NCBI GenBank assembly: GCA_943704525.1 | Contig: CALSCQ010000747.1 | Location: 33,220-97,219, forward strand | Source: Pigoraptor vietnamica | Taxonomy: Eukaryota; Opisthokonta; Filasterea | Reading direction: 5' to 3' | DNA length: 64,000 nucleotides | Shown here: in pieces, positions 34,490 through 44,308 of the stretch | Layout of the letters: every line of letters begins with the position of its first letter | How positions within the stretch are numbered: the first letter of the stretch is position 1 | Notes under the pieces: generated by a model | Database searches by the model: none | Seen by the model: the letters and a program-made list of their open reading frames with translations, nothing else | What the model was told of the DNA's origin: nothing | Translations under genes and position numbers: made by a program

Positions 34490-36551
34490 TTACGACGAAA
34501 CGCCCCGCTGTCGTTGCTGCGCCTGCGCCTTCAAGAGGGCTCTGTCCATCTCTGCGCTCGCGCGATAAAGAGCATCTCGTTCCACGCCTGCCATTCGCGC
34601 GCACACTCCGAGCAAATGTGCGAGGGGCGCGTGGGGAGTGAGACCCCGCGAGTCGCGCAGACTGTAGACGGGATATGACTTGCTGCGGCCGCCCACGACA
34701 CCCTCCGCCGTCACTGGATTTGTAGCCGGTGCCTCGCGCGCGCCTCCCGCCGTGTGTTTGCCACCAAATGCGCCAAATAGTGCCGCAAGCTCACCGGTGC
34801 CTGCAGCGGAGTGGCGAATTAGGTCGTGTCCGCATTTCACACATTCGGTAACCAATGTGATAGGCGCCCGCGCACCTTCATCGACTCGCTGTTCGTCCAG
34901 AATGTGGGCGCGGCAGAAAGCAACGTACGCAGCCTCGTCGATGCCCTCCAGTTGCCTGCAGAGGGAAGCAATTGAGCCGAAAGCACTTCAACCTCACCCG
35001 CCAACCCACGGCTGGACCACAGCACACAATTGAGCACGCACTCGAGAGACCAGGGGAGCGGCGCGTTCTCGTCGGCAGCGCGCTGGTGCGTCACTGCCGT
35101 CAACCATGCATGCTCAACATCGGCTGGAACCCTGTGGGCGGCAGCAAGGTGTCGAGGGTCAGTTCCCGCAAAATGTGTCTGGAACGGAGACCTGACCCAA
35201 AAGCAGAACACATGACGCCGCTCGCAAGCAGAACACAGGACGCACCGCTCGTCAAAGTCAAGGCCCCAACACGCCTTTGCGACGGCTACCAGTGCGGCCA
35301 TCAGCACAGCCGGTGCGGGCGGCGACGGCGTCACGGGAAACGAAGCGAGCAGTTGAGGTGCCGCTAGTGCCAACACCGCCAGCGCTGTGCGGTCGCTGCC
35401 CCCTGCGCGTCGTTGACCGAGGCATAAAGAACCGACTATACGGCCGTGCCAGGGGAGCAAATGCACTTGCGCATGCACTGCCGCGGCAACACTCACGTGG
35501 CAGCCCAACACGGCTTGCGAAACGCGCGAGAATCGGCGCCACGTTGAGCGGCGGCAGCGAAACGCCGAGGTGCTGCGCGAGCTCGATCGCAAGGCGGTAG
35601 ACGCCGTCGGCAGTTGGAAGTGTCTGCGACCGAAGCGGCTGAGCCAGACATTCGCGGCAGTGCCCCCCAGACTGCGCTTCTCCGCACATCTCGCAAGCAC
35701 TGCAGTGGCGCAACGCACCCGCGGTCGAATATTCTGCCACGCGGCGGCGCCGAGTCGAACGTTGCGCGGCAGCAGAGCGTGCGCGGAGAGATAGGGCAGG
35801 GCGCCGTTGCATGCCCACCTGCAGGGGATAGGATGGTTGCATTGAGCGCCCGCACAACCGACGGCCTCGCAGCGGAACTCACGTGACAAGATCCACCGGC
35901 AGCACGGGCTCTCGCAGGCGCACGAGCGCAAGAAACGCAAACGCAAGCGAGTGTGGCAGCCGCAAGTCCCCGCATGCACCGAGCGCAGTCCGTCCCGCGC
36001 CGTCCGACCACGTGAGATAGGCAAACCAGAGCGCCGCTATCTCCTCCTGCAGCCAGTCAGGGGAGTGAGCCCACGCACCAGCAACGAACGCAAGCGAGCG
36101 GGTCACGCATGGCACGCACGCACCGCACCTTCACGGCGCCAGGGAACCGGAACGCGCCACTGAGACAGCTGGCCTGCGCGGCGAGCACGCGCTGGAAGGC
36201 CTCGTGGTACGCGAGCGTCTCGTCCCAAACGTCCACGTCCGCATCTGCAGCAGCGGTGCGTTAGTTGCCACGTGCGCACCCTCGCGCCCAGCCCACGTGC
36301 CTGTGCGCGAAGGCCGCGCGCGTGTGCGCTGCTTCTTGAACGTTCCCTCCGCCGCCGCGTCTTGCTCGCCCTCCTCTTCGCGGTAGTCCTGCAGTTGGCG
36401 GGCCACGCGTGAGCACAGACCCATCGTCCGCTCCCGCCATCCGTTGCACACTGCCCACCTGCGACTGTGTGCCGCAGTGCGCGCACACGTAGAAGCCGCC
36501 CTCGTTCTGCGAGAACGACGCCCCTTCGCAGACAGCGCACGTGAGCGGCAT
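34490..36551 (-). CDS. TAF1B: TAF1B/Rrn7-type RNA polymerase I initiation factor (zinc-ribbon, TFIIB-like)
   Basis: Starts at ATG 36551. The N-terminal zinc ribbon is CAVC...CAHC within MPLTCAVCEGASFSQNEGG and FYVCAHCGTQSQ, as in Rrn7/TAF1B. Next come DETLAYHEAFQRVLAAQASC and VTRSLAFVAGAWAHSPDWLQ, then LWFAYLTW and LPHSLAFAFLALVRLREPVL, which fit the cyclin-fold region. The rest is spread over many short exons that I did not all define. The last exon runs from QLEGIDEAAYVAFCRAHILD to the stop at 34490 and includes another Cys pair (CVKC). The product should recognise rDNA promoters with the other SL1/core-factor subunits. Assignment rests on the N-terminal ribbon and helices. Confidence 0.75.
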
Positions 36552-36684
36552 CGTCCCTGCGGCCACCGGTGCAACTGCCGGTTTCACACATAAGCAGGCG
36601 CTTGGTCACGTGACGATGTTTCGACTCGGCGCCTTTTTCCGCCTTCACTGTGGCAATGCATCGACAGCGCAGACTGCCGTGGAA
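36552..36684. promoter_or_regulatory. Divergent 5' region TAF1B / F-box-Arf, with GTCACGTGAC
   Basis: The shortest divergent gap, 133 bp. It holds a perfect 10-bp palindrome GTCACGTGAC at 36605-36614, the form bound by bHLH-Zip factors in animals. Confidence 0.6.
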
Positions 36685-38491
36685 ATGGACGCGAGTGGGG
36701 GTGCCATGGAAATCGACGGGGACAACGGCGACGCGCCGTGCCACCTGGCCGCGCTCACCGATGAGCTGACTTGCGCGGTGTGTTGTAACTTGATGTTGTC
36801 TGTGTGTGTGCCTGTGTTTGCATGTGTGTGTGTGTGTATGCGTGTGTGTGCATGTACTGTGTGCGCGAGTGGGACGGGGGTCGTCAGTGGTGTGAGAGGA
36901 GCAGGCGCGATGTGCTTCTGATGCGCCGGCACCACAGATTTTGTCCTATCTCGGCCCAAAAGACCTGCTCAATGTGTGCTCTGTCTGCCGGTGGATGAAC
37001 CGACTCGCGTGCGACGAGCTCCTCTGGAAAGGTCAGCCCCGCTGTGTCGGCATGTCGTGCGCATGCTTGCTGCTGTGTGTTGTCGGCACGTCGTGCGCAT
37101 GCTTGCTGCTGTGTGTCATCGCCCCGTGTTGCGGGGTTGCGTGTGCTGTCTGTGGCCTAATGCGCGAGGCACCGGCGCTGCAGACCTCTACATGCGCCAC
37201 CTGTGCCTGCTCCGCGCCGTCGGTTCGGACAGTCTCCACCCACGGCGCGACTCGACGTGGAAGGCGCTGTTTCGCGAGACGCACTTCCCCGCGGCCGGCC
37301 GCCCGGCAGACTCGACTGCGAGTCCTGGGGACGGACCGCCGCGTCGCCCGCGATCTCTCCGCAAGGCGCGCTACTCGGTGCTGTACATTGGACGCCGAGG
37401 GGGTGGGTGGCCTGTTACGTTGAGTGGTTAGGTCTGTGGTGTCGCGCGTTCACTGTTGGGCCCTTGGGTCTTTGGGTTTCATTGGTCTGTGTTACATTGC
37501 GTGGTTACTTTCTGTCGTTACTTTTCTGCCCCATTGCTGTGGGTTTCTGTGCGTTGACGAGGAACTCTGGAAGTGATGGTGTCTCACGGGCGGTCACGTG
37601 CGCAGCGGGCAAAGCGACCATCTTCTACCACCTCAAGTTCGGACCGGGGCACAGCAGCACTTACTATCTCAGCCGTTTTGGTGAGACGCTTGCGCTCGAA
37701 GTGCCCGACATCAACACTGTGTTTCGCTTCGAAGTGTGGGACCTTCCGGACGGATCGGTGGGTGTGTTCGTGTGCTCTGCGTGTGCATGAACTGCCGTGT
37801 GCTAATCGAGGGACCGCAGGCCGAGTCCGACATCCGCCCGTTCCAGCCCATTGATGGCATCATTGCGGTCGACGACGGCCGCGGACCGCCCCCCGGCTGC
37901 CCACCGCTCACCGCGCTCATTGAACGCATTGCACGCGCGTCCCCGATCCTCCCCGCTGCGCCGCCACCGCTGCTCGTGCTTGCCAACAAGGGGGACCTGC
38001 GCGCGCACCTGGGCCCCGCGGCGTCGGGCGCTGCCGAGTTTGCGCGGCGCCTCGGCCTCATGGAGGGGCGGGGCGTGGGCGTGGGGTGGCTGAGTCGCAG
38101 CTCGAGCACGAGCAGCACGAGCAGCCTCGGGAGCATCGGCAGCGGGGGACACGGGCACCACGCGGGCGCGCACCCGCAGGGGCACGGCGGCCCTTCGCAT
38201 GCGTGGGCCATGCCACCGCCGTCGGCACCGCACCCGTTTGTGGGCGCCGCTCTGCCGCAGGGCATTGGGCGGTGGCGCGTGCAGGTGTGCTGCGGGCTGA
38301 CACTCGAGGGGGTGCTGGAAGGCCTCGCGTGGCTCTCCGCCGAACTGGGCAGCACGGAAGGGCGGCGCTCGCGGGCACTGTCGTCATCGGTTGGGTCGCG
38401 CGAGTCCCCGCGCCACTCCATTTCTTCGACGGGGTCGATCAGTCCGACCGCGGGCATGTGGGCGCCGCGGGGCAACGGCAGCGAATCGTGA
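36685..38491 (+). CDS. F-box protein fused to a degenerate Arf-like GTPase domain
   Basis: N-terminal F-box across exons 1 and 2: LTDELTCA|ILSYLGPKDLLNVC, then WMNRLACDELLWK, continued in exon 3 by DLYMRHL and STWKALFRETHF. The same exon 3 (37184-37402) then starts an Arf-like domain with RYSVLYIGRRG, completed in exon 4 by AGKATIFYHLKFG, a P-loop with Ala where Arf has Thr. The switch II equivalent is FRFEVWDLPDG then IRPFQPIDGIIAVDD. The G4 motif is LLVLANKGDL, and the end WRVQVCCGLTLEGVLEGLAW fits the Arf G5/C-terminal helix. Exon boundaries 36685-36777, 36938-37031, 37184-37402 join in frame. A Gly/His/Ser-rich insert (about 38090-38220) and a Ser-rich tail follow. Expected role: SCF substrate receptor with a possibly nucleotide-free Arf module. 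Confidence 0.85.
36790..36865 (+). repeat. TG microsatellite in intron 1 of the F-box-Arf gene
   Basis: About 70 bp of GT-rich repeat just downstream of the donor at 36778. Confidence 0.8.
37034..37115 (+). repeat. ~36-bp tandem duplication in intron 2 of the F-box-Arf gene
   Basis: GTCGTGCGCATGCTTGCTGC followed by TGTGTGTTGTCGGCA is repeated once with few changes, next to the donor at 37032. Confidence 0.8.
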
Positions 38492-38562
38492 GGTGCAGAG
38501 CGATGAAATGCAATTGGGGCAACTCGTCCGACGCACATGGCAGCGTGACAGGGCATGTATTG

Positions 38563-40266
38563 CTATGAGAGGTCGAGTTCGCCGATGTAGACACGCTTGT
38601 CGCTCGAGCACGACGCCACTGCGCAACAATGTCACGTGAGACTGCATTCCGCGCACGGCAAGCAGGGGGCGCACTGCACGCACCAATCGGCTCCTTGGGG
38701 TGGAAGACGACCTCGTTGACGCTACCCGCGTGCCCTGGAAGCTTGTACAGGATGCGCCGCGTGGACGTGTCCCACACATACACAAAGCGGTCGGCGCTAC
38801 CCGCGGTGACCTACGGATCGCAGGCATGAGCACGGGACATGCTACCACACACGCACGCAGAGACGCACCTTTTCGCCGTCGGGCGACCACGCGCACCGCA
38901 GAAGATTCTTCTCAAAGTTGTGTTGCGCCCCCTCGAAGACCTTGACGCACCGCTGCTCTGGCGCATACGGCCGCACGTCCCAGATGCGCACTAGATGGAC
39001 ACACGCACACGACACATCAGTTACTTGCACACACTGCCCCACAGCAGCCAGCGGCACGCACCCGTGTTGTCCATCGAGTTCGAGAGGACGTACGATCCGT
39101 CGGGACTTAGGGCGAGGCCCGTCACCGTGTCGCCGTGGCCAGGCATCGTGTACGACACCTCCATCTTGCGCAAGTCCCACACCTGCGGAGGTCACGTGAG
39201 CAAGGGCGGACCTTGGTCAGGGGGCGCGCACTCGACGCCGCACCTTAATGTCGTTGTCGATGCCGCCCGTGATGACCTCGTCGCCCCCGTCTCCGAAGCA
39301 CGCCGCGGTGACGGGGTAGCGGCTCGCCATCGAGTGCACCTCGCCGCGCCGGCGTGCGTCCCACAGCTGCGCACAGGCACACGCCGTCAGACGACGCGTC
39401 GCTGTCGCCACTCGCAGAAGAAGCCGTCGCTCACAGGAACCACTCAGCACGTTTTCAGCGATTCAGTTTGTGACACACGCAGCACATAATGCACCAAAGC
39501 ACTCAGTGCGCACGCGCCGTCCTTATTCCCGCACACGCATGAGTGCACACACAGCTACGCACGCAGCAACCTCGTTCCCACCTTCACGGTGCCGTCATCG
39601 GATCCGCTCACGATCAACGGGGCACCGCGACGAGACGGACAGCATGTGTTTACGATCCCTGTGTGCCCTCGAAGCTTGCGAACGCGCTGGTATGTTGTCG
39701 CGTCCCACACGGCAAGCGTCTTGTCCACCGACGCGGTAAAAATATTACTGCGAGGGGGGAGGGGGGAGAGAGAGAGAGAGAGGGATTGAGCATTGTGCAA
39801 ATGCAGCCACGCGGGAACATTCGCCCACGGCCACAAACGCCACATCAAGGCCCCCCCACCCGCCGTCCGCGGACCAATGCAGCTCCACCACGGCCATCGA
39901 GTGCCCCTTGAGCACGGCGTAGTTCTCGCACTCGCCGTACGTGCGCCACAGAAATACGTCGCGGTCGAAAGAGCCGGACGCCAGCGCAGTGCCCGAGGGA
40001 TTGAACTTGCACGAGAAGACCTCGCCCTCGTGCCCCGTGAGCAGCATGATGGGCGCCAGCAGCCCCGACGTCCGCTTGGGCCCCTGCGCAGCCGCGTCGG
40101 TGGGTCAGGCCATCGAGAAGGCGCGCACCACGCGCAAAGCACCCACCGCGACAATCAGCTGGCCCGCACGCGGTCCCGCGGGCACGAGCGCATCCTCCAC
40201 TCGCTGCCGCTTGACGAGCGCGCCACCGCCGGCGTCGTCATCGAGGCGACGCTTGCCCTCCGACAT
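38563..40266 (-). CDS. SNRNP40: U5 snRNP 40-kDa WD40 protein (SNRNP40)
   Basis: Seven-bladed WD40 subunit of the U5 snRNP, part of the spliceosome. ATG 40266 starts MSEGKRRLDDDAGGGALVKR, including the VKRQR element of the family. Blades: LLTGHEGEVFSCKFNPSGTA, SFDRDVFLWRTYGECENYAV, ASVDKTLAVWDATTYQRVRK, SGSDDGTVK, GGIDNDIK then VWDLRK, SYTMPGHGDTVTGLALSPDG, VRIWDVRPYAPEQRCVKVFE, NFEKNLLRCAWSPDGEK, DRFVYVWDTSTRRILYKLPG. The last exon is VASCSSDKRVYIGELDLS with its stop at 38563. Each blade is split by a short intron. One intron has a 34-bp pyrimidine tract (sense) just before its acceptor at about 39752-39785. Confidence 0.94.
39752..39785 (-). repeat. Long polypyrimidine tract directly before an SNRNP40 acceptor
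   Basis: Pure purine on the plus strand; (CT)n then C-runs in the transcript sense, ending at CGCAG. An over-long polypyrimidine tract that overlaps the 3' splice signal. Confidence 0.8.
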
Positions 40267-40802
40267 TGCGAGATGGGTCAACCGACACACACACGCACGC
40301 GAGATGTCGCTCAACCGACACACACACGCCCGTGCGCCGCCCGATCAGCCCCAAAGCACGCCTCGCACTGCCTGTGGTCGTACAGCACTCGGGCCTCTGC
40401 AGCAGCTGCCGTGCGAAACACAGGCGCAAAGTGATTTTACTAGGCGCAATGAGCATGTGTGTGAGCGGGTGACTGTGTTTCCGAGATCTCGCTTCCCTTC
40501 TGTTTGGCAATTGGTGGCGAATTGAAGCCGCAACCTCTCCAAGGGTGTTCTCCGTCCCTTGCGCTGAGTACGCAGTGCGTGTGTGGACGCGTAGGGTGTG
40601 AGTGTGCACGTGTGGGGACGCAAGTGTGTGACGTATGTGCACGGGGGCCGTCTGCATTGAGTGTGTGAAGGCTGTGCTTGACTTCGGTGCCTGGGATTTC
40701 GCCCCACACGCCAAGGCTGAAACGCGGCACTGCATTGTGCGTGCCGTGAGCACCCGCCCGGCCCCCGCGCCCCCTAAACCGGCGCCGTGGGGCTGACCGG
40801 GA
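40267..40802. promoter_or_regulatory. Divergent 5' region SNRNP40 / MTMR9, with CACGTG and a tandem repeat
   Basis: 536 bp without a supported gene. A tandem duplication around 40275-40335 repeats CAACCGACACACACACGC. CACGTG lies at 40607-40612. Small open frames here lack support. Confidence 0.45.
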
Positions 40803-40995
40803 ATGGAGGCGCGCGATCTCAACGACGCCCTCAAGACGCCGCGCGTGGGCAAGGCCGTGTGGGTGCGCGGCAACCGAAAGACGCCGGGGTCGCTGCAGCT
40901 GACCCTCCACCACATTGTCTTCACGGGATCGAACGGCGAGGACCTCCGGGTGCGTCTGCGTGCGACGACAATGTCCGGTGCTTCTACATACACAT

Positions 40996-41037
<42 letters not shown>

Positions 41038-43479
41038 GCGCGCGTTTTGACAGCATGCCAAGCGCGTCCTGTAGGTGCTGTACACGAGCATCGATGTTGT
41101 GGAGAAGCGCGTACTGCACGACTTGCCGACGGTCGTGCTGCGCTGCAAGGACTTTCGCGTCGTGATCCTGCAGATCCCGAACGATGCCGAGTGCGCCAAC
41201 GTCAACTCTTCGTTGCACCGGCTCTCCTTTCCCGGTGGGTGTGCAGTGGGATGGGGCATGCATGGTACACGTGCACGCACGCACGTACGTGTTGTATTCA
41301 CACGGCGAATTCACTCGCGTCCCCGCGGTCTGCAGAGTCTGCCGACGTTCTCTATCCGTTTACATTCAAGGCCGATCCGCCGGAGACGAGCGGGTGGTCG
41401 CTGTTTTCACTCGAGGCTGAGTTTGGGCGGATGGGCGTGCCGTCGTCCGCATGGCGCCTCTCGCATGCAAACGACCAGTACAAGGTGTGCCGCTGCGTTG
41501 TTGTGTCCTATCGGCTGTTGCTGTGTAGCTCACGGGCGGCGTGCGCAGCTTATCGAGACAGGGCCGTCGCTCATATTTGTGCCGGCGTGCGTGGACGATG
41601 CCGTGCTCGCGGACGCATCCCTAGCGCGAGAGGGCCGCTATGTGCCCACGCTTTGTTACCTCAACGCGCGTAACCAGGTGGGCGCTGGCCCGTGGATGCG
41701 TGAAGTGGGGTTGCCGGCAGCAACTGACGTTCTATTGCGCAGGGTTCGCTGGTGCTCTGCGGGCAGCACGTCTTCCAGCAGTACCCGAAGCGGCGACCGG
41801 CGGACGAGGCCGTGCTGCACGCGCTGCTTGTCGCGACGCCGTCGGGCAAGGGCTACATTCTGGACTCGCGGTCGCAGTCGGCGCTGGCGAGCGTCAAGAA
41901 GAAGGGCATGGACCTCGAGACCGAGGAGAACTACCCCGGATTCAAAAAGTATGCGCTCGGGATCGAGGGGCGCATGGCCGTCCGCGACAGCCTCATCAAG
42001 GTCGTTGACGGTGAGTGGCGCGCGTGGCCGGGAGGGCCTCGGCAACCGCTGCGTGCGGCGCCCGCTCACACGATGCTCCGCGTTCCCAGTCGCACACAAC
42101 GACCACAAGATGTCGACAAATACGTGGCTCAGCAAGCTGGACTCCTCCGGCTGGCTGAACCACGTGCACGCGGTCCTCCTCTCCGCGTGCGTCGCCGCAA
42201 AGCTGATCGAGGGCGAGGGCGCGTGCGTCGTGCTGCACTCCCCGGAGCCGACCGACACGGTGCTGCCGGTGGCCACCGTGGCGCAGGTGCTCCTGGACCC
42301 GTACTACAGGACGGCGAAGGGGTGCGTGTCGCTGTCCGACGTGCCTTCCCGTTGCGTGCTCTCCTGCTTGCTCCAGCCTCCGTAGCATGCCTGTGCATCC
42401 CTTCCCTTACTCAATCGCCCCACTTGTCAGGTTCTTGGCACTCATAGAGAAAGACTGGCTGCGGTTTGGCCATCGCTTTTCCGACCGACACGCGCACTTT
42501 GGGGCGTCGGGCACGAAATTTCGCAACTCCGGCGCCATGTTCACGCTGTTCCTGGACTGCGTGTGGCAGGTGCTGCGGCAGTACCCGTGCTCGTTTGAGT
42601 TTGGGGAGCCCTTTCTCTTCGCCCTCTTTGACAATTCCTACGCAAGCAACTATGGTGGGTGCCGCGCGTTACGCATGCCGTGGTGTTGCGCGCGTGGCTG
42701 ATCATCGCTGACCATCGCGCGCCGCAGGGACATTCCTGTTCAACTGCGAGCGGGAGCGGAAGGCCAGCAATGTCGACCGGCGCACCGAGTCCTTATGGTC
42801 GCATCTCACCAACCCGCACGTGATTGCGCCGATGCTGAACCCACTGTACGCGTACAACCCGCGCATGCTGCAGCCGTCCTGCGTGCGCCAGGCCGTCTTC
42901 TTCTGGTCGGCACTTTACGACCGCTACGAGTTTGACTGGGACTCGCACCACCGTGCGCGCGGGTCGCTGCGGGCGTTCAAGGCGCGCTCGGATGACTTGC
43001 GACGGAAGGTGGAGGGCGCTCGGCGTGTCCTCAAGACGCGATCGGCACCCCTCGCACTTGCCGCGTGGGAGGCGCAGATGGCGGATGAAAGCGAGTCGCC
43101 CACGCCCCCGGAAGACGGTGATGAGCGCGTGAGCGTCTACGCCCTTGCACGCGAGCTGGACGACAACGCCGAGGATGCCAAGGGCGAGGGATCGGCAGAC
43201 GGAGGGGAAGCCCGCGTTGCTCGGCCGGGGAGTGCGCTGTCTGCAGCAAGTGGCACGTGGACCGAGGCCTCCGAGCCGCTTCCCGAGGACGACGCCTCGT
43301 GCGATGAGCTGGACGAAAGCCGCGCGGCGGGCGCTGGGGGCGGCCTGTCCCGGTCCGAGTCTGCAGGGTCGCTGGGCTCGCTGGGGTCGATCGGGCGGTC
43401 GTCGTCTGGGGATCCCCTTGCCGAGCTGGGAGGGGCGCCGTCTGCTGTGGGCCTCTCGCCAGGTCCACGAAGGGCCTAG
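40803..43479 (+). CDS. MTMR9: MTMR9-type catalytically inactive myotubularin
   Basis: PH-GRAM domain then an inactive myotubularin phosphatase domain. Exon 1 is 40803-40949. PH-GRAM: SLQLTLHHIVFTGSNGEDLR and VEKRVLHDLPTVVLRCKDFR. Phosphatase fold: ARNQ, WLNHVHAVLLSACVAAKLI, LDPYYRTAKG then FLALIEKDWLRFGHRFSDR, FLDCVWQVLRQYPCSFEFGE, FALFDNSYASNYG. The position of the catalytic Cys-x5-Arg is LHSPEPTDTVLP: no Cys and no Arg, as in the MTMR9 subgroup (HGTEGTDS). MTMR9 binds and activates MTMR6/7/8 in animals, so a catalytic partner elsewhere in the genome is expected. The end is a Ser/Asp/Glu-rich tail after a short coiled coil. Intron 1 contains a CA repeat. Confidence 0.9.
40990..41042 (+). repeat. 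(CA)n microsatellite in MTMR9 intron 1
   Basis: More than 20 CA units followed by (CG)n, inside the intron 40950 to about 41073. Confidence 0.9.
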
Positions 43480-43560
43480 CAGTCTCGGCTATGCTGTCAA
43501 AATACAAAAAACAAATTCAACAAGGCCATGCTATTGTTTGCTTCTCACATTTGTTTATAT

Positions 43561-44154
43561 TCATCGACGTGGCGGAAATCCCCCCTGGCCATACCCATGC
43601 GGCGGCGGGGCGCCCGGTGGTCCCCACATGCCACCCGGCGCGCCGGCGGGCGGATACCCGGCGTAGTGTGGCGGCGGCGGCTGCCCGTGGCCTTGGGGGG
43701 GCGCGTTAAGCGGCTGCGCGGAGTATGGGACACCAAAGGGCGGTTGCACGTGACCGTACGGTGCACCCTGCGGTTGAGAAAACGGCGTCCCTTGTGGCGG
43801 CGGAAAAGGCGCCGCGTGCGGTTGCGGCGCTGGCGCCTGCGCGAACTGGAGCTGCCCCGCGGCCATGCCCTGGTGGCTCTGCAGAATGCGTTGAAAGGCC
43901 AGCGCGGCGCTGTACGCTGCGGCCGCGTCCGTCGACTGGGCGGCTTGCACGGCTGAATACAGTGCCGAGGCGTCCGGGGCGGGCGCTGTTGGTGCCGCAA
44001 TCTGCGGCGACGCGCGCACGGCAGGGCTTGCACCGATCGCGGGCGAGTGCTCAAAGGGAGAAGCTCCCGTGAGCTGTGGCGTGGCTTGCGGCGAATCCTG
44101 CGCTTGGCGCTTGGCGGCGCGCTCGTCGCCCTCGGGGTGCGGGTGCGACGCCAT
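43561..44154 (-). CDS. Pro/Gln/Ala-rich low-complexity protein
   Basis: Intronless frame of 197 residues from ATG 44154 (MASHPHPEGDERAAKRQAQD); an in-frame ATG at 44265 would add 37 residues. The middle has one helical, Ala/Gln segment (YSAALAFQRILQSHQGMAAG). The C-terminal half is proline and glutamine rich with PPQG, GYPP and GAPGGMWGPPG repeats and ends QGGFPPRR. This composition is typical of disordered RNA-binding or transcription cofactors, but I cannot assign a family. Codon use matches neighbours and the frame is free of stops. It lies 81 bp from the MTMR9 stop and in the same direction as the PHD-SPOC gene. Confidence 0.5.
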   Translation of the reverse strand: MASHPHPEGDERAAKRQAQDSPQATPQLTGASPFEHSPAIGASPAVRASPQIAAPTAPAPDASALYSAVQAAQSTDAAAAYSAALAFQRILQSHQGMAAGQLQFAQAPAPQPHAAPFPPPQGTPFSQPQGAPYGHVQPPFGVPYSAQPLNAPPQGHGQPPPPHYAGYPPAGAPGGMWGPPGAPPPHGYGQGGFPPRR

Positions 44155-44308
44155 AATCGACGCCTTCCTGTCCGCCCGCAAGCGCACGATAACCAGCAGA
44201 AGCTTCCCCTGCTCGGCCAAGATAGCGTCGTCAGCCACAACCGCAGGAGAGCGGGCATAACGCACGGCATGATGCTAGAGCGCGGCATTCACCAAGCGCA
44301 ATGAATGA

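Noticed and set aside
34490-34855. Separate small gene starting at MVTECVKCGHDLIRHS
   Set aside because: The frame is open upstream without a stop back to an acceptor (CTCTGCAG before the QLEGIDEAAYV segment), so it is the last exon of TAF1B.
40238-41314. 358-residue minus frame over the SNRNP40/MTMR9 gap
   Set aside because: It crosses the MTMR9 exon 1 and the CA repeat antisense and has no recognisable content.
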